Of a stretch of 37,573 nt of DNA, positions 33,520 through 37,573 are shown in pieces. Every line of letters starts with the position of its first letter. The first letter of the stretch is position 1. The stretch spans positions 1 to 37,573 of the forward strand of contig JAYNHP010000018.1 of assembly GCA_038108155.1 (NCBI GenBank). The letters run 5' to 3'. The stretch is from MED-G20 sp038108155. GTDB lineage: Bacteria > Bacteroidota > Bacteroidia > Flavobacteriales_D > Parvicellaceae. The notes under the pieces are model-generated. The model searched no databases. It was not told the origin of the DNA and saw only the letters and a program-made list of their open reading frames with translations. A program made the position numbers and the translations under genes.

Positions 33520-35565
33520 ATGGAGATTAAAAACTATGTTTTAGGAGAATGGATTTCTGGTGAGGGAACAGAAATTAATCATATTCATGCAATAACTGGA
33601 GAAATTATTAGTAAAACTTCTAGTAAAGGTTTAGACTTTAATTCCATTTTAGAATATGGCAGAAAAAAAGGAAGTTCTGCATTAAGAAAAATGACTTTCC
33701 AACAAAGAGGTGAAATGTTGAAATCTTTGGCACTACATCTTAACAAAAGAAAAGAAGTATTTTATACTCTTAGCAAAGCAACAGGCGCAACAAGAATAGA
33801 TTCATGGATAGATATTGATGGTGGTATCGGCAATTTATTTGCCAATGCATCTTTAAGAAGGCAATTCCCAGACTTGCCATATTACATTGACGGACCAATG
33901 GCAAATCTTTCCAAAAACGGAACATTTATTGGACATCATATTATGGTTCCAAAAAGAGGAGTTGCTGTTCATATTAATGCGTTCAATTTTCCAATTTGGG
34001 GAATGTTAGAAAAAATTGCTGTTAATCTTATGGCAGGAGTTGCTGCGGTGGTAAAACCCTCTGAGTATACTTCTTATTTGACAGAGTTAATGGTAAAAGA
34101 GATTATAAATTCTAAAATATTACCAGAGGGAAGTCTCCAGCTGATTCCCGGAAGTGGAAAAGGAATTTTAGACCATGTTGGACACAACGACATAGTCACA
34201 TTTACTGGCTCTGCTAGTACTGGAAAAATTTTAAAATCTCATCCCAACATAATAGAAAACTCAGTGCCTTTCAATATGGAAGCTGACTCTCTGAACGCAT
34301 GTGTTTTAGGAGAAGATGTAGATGAAAATTCCGATGAGTTTAATATTTTCATTAAAGAAATATATAGAGAGATGACTGCTAAAACAGGTCAAAAATGTAC
34401 TGCAGTTAGAAGAATTTTAGTGCCAGAAAATAAAATTGACCAAGTTCAAAAAGCTTTAATTACAAAACTTGAAAAAACTGTTATTGGAAACCCTGAAAAC
34501 AAAGATGTTAGAATGGGAGCTTTGGCTTCTAAAATTCAAGTGGAAAGAGTGAAAGAGAATGTAAAATTACTTATGGAAAGTCAAGAAAAAGTTTTTGATA
34601 ACTCCAAAAATTTAAATCTTGTAGACGCTTCTATTGAAAAAGGTGCTTTTTTCTCTCCAATTCTATTTAGGAATAACGAGCCATTTTTTAAGGACGCTGT
34701 TCATAATATTGAAGCATTTGGTCCAGTATCCACTTTAATTCCTTATAAAAATATGGAGGAAGCTGTAGAATTGGTAGAAATGGGAAAAGGGTCTTTGGTA
34801 ACTTCTTTTATTTCCAATGATGATCAAAAATCAAAAGAATTTGTAGTAGAAACTGCACATACCAATGGAAGAATATTGGTTTTAAATTCAAGATGTTCTA
34901 GTGAAAGCACTGGTCATGGATCTCCAATGCCACAGCTAGTTCACGGAGGTCCGGGAAGAGCAGGAGGCGGAGAAGAAATGGGTGGAGTTAGAGGAATAAA
35001 ACATTATTTACAAAGAACTGCAGTTCAAGGACATCCTGAAACAATAACCAAAATCACAGAACAATTTCAAATTGGAGCAGACCAACCTGAATCAAATCCA
35101 CATGTATTTAGAAAGCATTTTGAAGAACTGAATGTTGGGGATACAGTATTTACTCACAAACATACCGTTACTACAGCAGACATAGTTAATTTTGCCAATG
35201 TGAGTGGAGACAACTTTTATGCTCATATGGACGAGACCTCTTTGGATGGGACCATTTTTGAAGAAAGAGTAGCTCACGGTTATTTTTTACTATCCAAAGC
35301 AGCAGGACTTTTTGTATATCCTGCTAAAGGACCTGTTCTATTAAATTATGGAATTGATGAATGTAGATTTACTAAACCAGTTTATGTTGGTGCTACTATT
35401 GGGGTAAGATTTACTGTTAAAGAAAAAATTGACCAGAAGAAAAAAGACGAAGAAGATATAGCAAAAGGGATAGTTAAATTTCTTGTTGATATTTACGATG
35501 AAACTGACGAGACAGTTGGGATAGCAACTATTTTAACAATGGTGAAAAAAATAAATCAAGCTTAA
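33520..35565 (+). CDS. paaZ: PaaZ-type bifunctional aldehyde dehydrogenase/enoyl-CoA hydratase
   Basis: This 681-residue protein is a two-domain fusion. An aldehyde dehydrogenase domain (about residues 1-520) carries the catalytic C293 in GQKCTAVRR and E254 in NMEADSLN, plus VTFTGSASTGK. A MaoC-type hydratase domain (about 535-680) carries D564 and H569 in SGDNFYAHMD. These match the catalytic pairs of E. coli PaaZ, which opens oxepin-CoA and oxidises the aldehyde in aerobic phenylacetate breakdown. No other paa genes are in the window, so this may be an isolated copy or serve another ring-cleavage route. Its stop shares a base with the next gene's ATG. Confidence 0.94.
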   Translation: MEIKNYVLGEWISGEGTEINHIHAITGEIISKTSSKGLDFNSILEYGRKKGSSALRKMTFQQRGEMLKSLALHLNKRKEVFYTLSKATGATRIDSWIDIDGGIGNLFANASLRRQFPDLPYYIDGPMANLSKNGTFIGHHIMVPKRGVAVHINAFNFPIWGMLEKIAVNLMAGVAAVVKPSEYTSYLTELMVKEIINSKILPEGSLQLIPGSGKGILDHVGHNDIVTFTGSASTGKILKSHPNIIENSVPFNMEADSLNACVLGEDVDENSDEFNIFIKEIYREMTAKTGQKCTAVRRILVPENKIDQVQKALITKLEKTVIGNPENKDVRMGALASKIQVERVKENVKLLMESQEKVFDNSKNLNLVDASIEKGAFFSPILFRNNEPFFKDAVHNIEAFGPVSTLIPYKNMEEAVELVEMGKGSLVTSFISNDDQKSKEFVVETAHTNGRILVLNSRCSSESTGHGSPMPQLVHGGPGRAGGGEEMGGVRGIKHYLQRTAVQGHPETITKITEQFQIGADQPESNPHVFRKHFEELNVGDTVFTHKHTVTTADIVNFANVSGDNFYAHMDETSLDGTIFEERVAHGYFLLSKAAGLFVYPAKGPVLLNYGIDECRFTKPVYVGATIGVRFTVKEKIDQKKKDEEDIAKGIVKFLVDIYDETDETVGIATILTMVKKINQA

Positions 35566-37145
35566 TGAAGAGATTAAAAGTTTTCAATTTAGTTGTTATG
35601 ATTGTTTTCAGTGGATTATTAATACATGGGCAACAAGTTGTAACTAGAGCTTCAACTAAAATAGAGCTCATAAAGCGACGAATTAAGAAATCTAAAAACG
35701 ATACTATTAAAATAAAATTATTGCAGCAATGGAGTGATTTAGTATTTATTACAGACCCCAAAAAAGATTTAGAATTACAAGAAGAGGTAATTAATATATG
35801 CACAGAGCATTTAAAAAAAGAAAAAATTCCCTATCTACAACAGTGGTTCAAGGAGCAAGAGTCTATGGCTTTAGACAAAACTGCAACTTCCTATTATTAC
35901 GATGGCAACGATAAAAAGGCATTAAAATTTTATACAGCAAGTTGTAAAATTTTAGAAGACTTAGACGACGAAAACTTGCTATCCATAGACAATAAATATT
36001 TGCTTTCTAGTACTTGTAATAAAATTGCAAGAATGTTCGAGGGGAATGGAGAATTTCGAGATGCATTGCGTTATTATCAAAAATCTATGAAACTTGATGC
36101 TGATGTACAGGCTCACAGAAATAAGGAACAGTCTCTTCAGCACCTGAGTGACAGCATATTATTAGTAAGTACTGAAATTATGCACCAAAAAGAAATAAAT
36201 TATCAAAAAGAAGTAACCAAGCAATCGGAAAAGAATTTATTTTATATCACCTGTAGTCTTTTCGTATTTTTGATTCTTTTTGTATTAGTTCTAAGATCTT
36301 GGAGAAAAACAAAATCACAAAATAAAATCATTGAAAATCAAAAAACAGATATAGAAAATCAAAAAGCAAATCTTGAGGAATCACATAAAGAAATTACAGA
36401 TAGTATTAACTATGCAAAAAATATCCAGGATGCCTTAATGACTTCTAAAGCGTATATGGATGAAATAATGCCTGAAAATTTTGTTTTCTATTTACCAAAA
36501 GATGTAGTTTCTGGCGATTATTACTGGGCTTATAAAAATTCTAAAGACGATATATTTTTCTGTGTAGCCGATTGTACAGGTCATGGTGTTCCTGGGGCTT
36601 TCATGAGTATGATTGGAACATCTTTACTCAATGAAAATATTATAGAAAATAATATAGAAAATCCTGCAGAAATTTTGGGAAATATGCGAACTAAAATAAT
36701 TGAATCTTTAAATGATAATTCTTCTAACACCAATAACAAAGATGGAATGGACATGTCTCTTTGTAAATTAAATTTCAAGAAAAAAACTCTAGAATTTGCA
36801 GGGGCGAATAATCCTCTAGTTCATATTTCAAATAATCAGTTAGAAAATATAAAAGGAAATAGTCAACCTGTAGGCTTGTCTGTAATTGATAATAAACCTT
36901 TTACCAATCATAAGATAAAGTTGAAAAAAGGAGATATGATTTATATTTATTCTGACGGATATCAAGACCAATTTGGTGGTCCAAAAGGAAAAAAATATAT
37001 GGTCAAAAGGTATAGAACTTTCTTAAAAGAACTAAGCAAATTACCAATTGAAGAACAAGGGGTGAAAATTCAGGAAGAGTTTCATTCTTGGAAAGGCAAC
37101 CACGATCAAGTAGACGATATTTGTGTGATGGGACTAAGGGTTTAA
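35565..37145 (+). CDS. SpoIIE-type PP2C phosphatase with N-terminal sensor region
   Basis: This 526-residue protein has an N-terminal signal-like hydrophobic segment and a helical TPR-like extracytoplasmic region (about 25-220; DALRYYQKSMKLD). One transmembrane helix follows (about 224-245), then a coiled coil (about 250-290), then a SpoIIE/PP2C domain (about 295-526). The metal-site residues are visible in FCVADCTGHGVPGAFMS, IYSDGYQDQFGG and DQVDDICVMG. Such phosphatases dephosphorylate anti-anti-sigma (STAS) or other proteins in response to a signal. No partner kinase or STAS gene lies beside it. It is coupled to paaZ by a one-base stop/start overlap, and a strong terminator follows. Confidence 0.93.
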   Translation: MKRLKVFNLVVMIVFSGLLIHGQQVVTRASTKIELIKRRIKKSKNDTIKIKLLQQWSDLVFITDPKKDLELQEEVINICTEHLKKEKIPYLQQWFKEQESMALDKTATSYYYDGNDKKALKFYTASCKILEDLDDENLLSIDNKYLLSSTCNKIARMFEGNGEFRDALRYYQKSMKLDADVQAHRNKEQSLQHLSDSILLVSTEIMHQKEINYQKEVTKQSEKNLFYITCSLFVFLILFVLVLRSWRKTKSQNKIIENQKTDIENQKANLEESHKEITDSINYAKNIQDALMTSKAYMDEIMPENFVFYLPKDVVSGDYYWAYKNSKDDIFFCVADCTGHGVPGAFMSMIGTSLLNENIIENNIENPAEILGNMRTKIIESLNDNSSNTNNKDGMDMSLCKLNFKKKTLEFAGANNPLVHISNNQLENIKGNSQPVGLSVIDNKPFTNHKIKLKKGDMIYIYSDGYQDQFGGPKGKKYMVKRYRTFLKELSKLPIEEQGVKIQEEFHSWKGNHDQVDDICVMGLRV

Positions 37146-37185
37146 AATACTTTTACTTTTATTATTAATTAACCCTCTAATTACT

Positions 37186-37229
37186 AAGGGATTGATAAAA
37201 ATTGGAATGATTTTATTAATCCTTTTTTT
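37186..37229 (+). terminator. Rho-independent terminator after the phosphatase gene
   Basis: The sequence forms a stem of GGATTGATAAAA (37189-37200) with TTTTATTAATCC (37211-37222), with one G-U pair and a 10-base loop ATTGGAATGA. It is followed by seven T (37223-37229), and the stem can extend by three more pairs (two A-T and one G-U). It lies 40 bases after the stop at 37145 and fits an intrinsic terminator well, though the stem is AT-rich. Confidence 0.75.
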
Positions 37230-37276
37230 CTGCATTTATATCATATTGGATTATTTAAGTTATATAATTTGACTTT

Positions 37277-37573
37277 ATGTTTAGTTTTCTAGGAATTATT
37301 TTAAAAATTATTTCTTCAACTTTTTATTTATTTTCTGGAATTATTTGGAAAAAGGTAGTTAGAAGAAACATCAATTATCGCGTAATTTTTTACCGTTCTA
37401 TTTTTAGCATTGCCTCTACTCTATTAGCAATATTAGCTTTTAGCAAAATGGATATAACAGACTATTCTCTCCAAGATTTTAAAAATGGAACTATTTTCGA
37501 TTGGCTTTTTACCATCTTACTATGTTTTTTTAGTTTTTTTGGGCTATACTATTATACCAATGCTTTAAAAATA
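37277..37573 (+). CDS. DMT/EamA-like membrane protein, partial (3' end outside window)
   Basis: An open frame begins at the ATG at 37277 and runs off the right edge, giving 99 residues. It contains three hydrophobic segments separated by charged turns (FSFLGIILKIISSTFYLFSG, then KKVVRRN, then IFYRSIFSIASTLLAILAF, then LFTILLCFFSFFGLYYYTNA). The pattern, with paired helices and an early FYRS-type turn, resembles EamA/DMT-superfamily transporters. No substrate can be inferred and the family call is tentative. It follows the terminator by 47 bases, so it has its own promoter. Confidence 0.6.
   Translation, partial: MFSFLGIILKIISSTFYLFSGIIWKKVVRRNINYRVIFYRSIFSIASTLLAILAFSKMDITDYSLQDFKNGTIFDWLFTILLCFFSFFGLYYYTNALKI

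Noticed and set aside
37246..37271. TTG and TATAATTTG as a promoter for the final gene
   Set aside because: The spacing (14 bases) and the extra base in the -7 box do not match the consensus; the location is plausible but the evidence is too weak to list.
1..37573. Mobile elements, CRISPR arrays, tRNA or rRNA genes, defence systems
   Set aside because: I looked for transposase or integrase motifs, regularly spaced repeats, cloverleaf-like segments in spacers and known defence domains, and found none; the gene content is that of a core chromosome.

Overview
This window reads as a chromosomal segment of an AT-rich (about 30% G+C by eye) Bacteroidota bacterium, most likely a marine-type member of Flavobacteriales. 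Several things point that way: a Bacteroidota-type LptD, a DUF5686 protein with a CarboxypepD_reg-like N-terminus, a TPR/PD40/OmpA-like surface protein, a SpoIIE-type phosphatase with an N-terminal helical sensor region, an exonuclease-DUF3820 fusion, TAnnTTTG-type -7 promoter boxes and no clear Shine-Dalgarno sequences. Two runs of N (100 and 10) mark it as a draft scaffold. Genes are packed very tightly. No gene-free stretch exceeds about 135 bases. I see no rRNA, tRNA, CRISPR array, insertion sequence or prophage.

Layout. (1) 1-4006, minus strand: an amidase, an MCE/MlaD-type protein, and a membrane HdrC-like plus HdrB-like iron-sulfur pair. (2) 4079-7044, plus: LptD and RidA. (3) 7045-8545, minus: an RluA-family pseudouridine synthase and PanB. 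(4) 8618-11173, plus: a DUF5686 outer-membrane protein. (5) 11170-15708, minus: a DPM1-like glycosyltransferase, a PAP2 phosphatase, an ArnT-like GT39 transferase and the dipeptidase PepD, apparently a lipid-linked-sugar module. (6) 15799-19703, plus: a SulP transporter, PyrD, DUF3050 and a DsrE-like protein. (7) 19693-21204, minus: a sodium:solute symporter. (8) 21339-29007, plus: RecR (truncated by the gap), a GT2/phosphoglycosyltransferase-like chimera (also truncated), a 2-oxoacid dehydrogenase E2, an OmpA/PD40 protein, an exonuclease and an FAH-family hydrolase. (9) 29009-30815, minus: ElaA, a MORN-repeat protein and a lipoprotein. (10) 30854-37145, plus: MeaB, two unknown proteins, PaaZ and a SpoIIE-type phosphatase, closed by the one convincing intrinsic terminator. 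(11) 37277-end, plus: the start of a DMT-like membrane protein.

Most genes are housekeeping: envelope assembly (LptD, amidase, MCE, glycosyltransferases), cofactor and nucleotide metabolism (PanB, PyrD), central metabolism (E2, MeaB, PaaZ) and RNA/DNA maintenance (RluA, RecR). The least explained and most interesting locus is pyrD-DUF3050-dsrE. DUF3050 there carries residues spaced like the metal ligands of heme-oxygenase-like diiron oxidases, and PyrD itself has Cys where class 2 enzymes usually have their catalytic Ser. Other points of interest are a GT2 enzyme joined to what looks like a shrunken WbaP-like transferase, a MeaB with an altered conserved loop, and two assembly gaps that hide real coding sequence.
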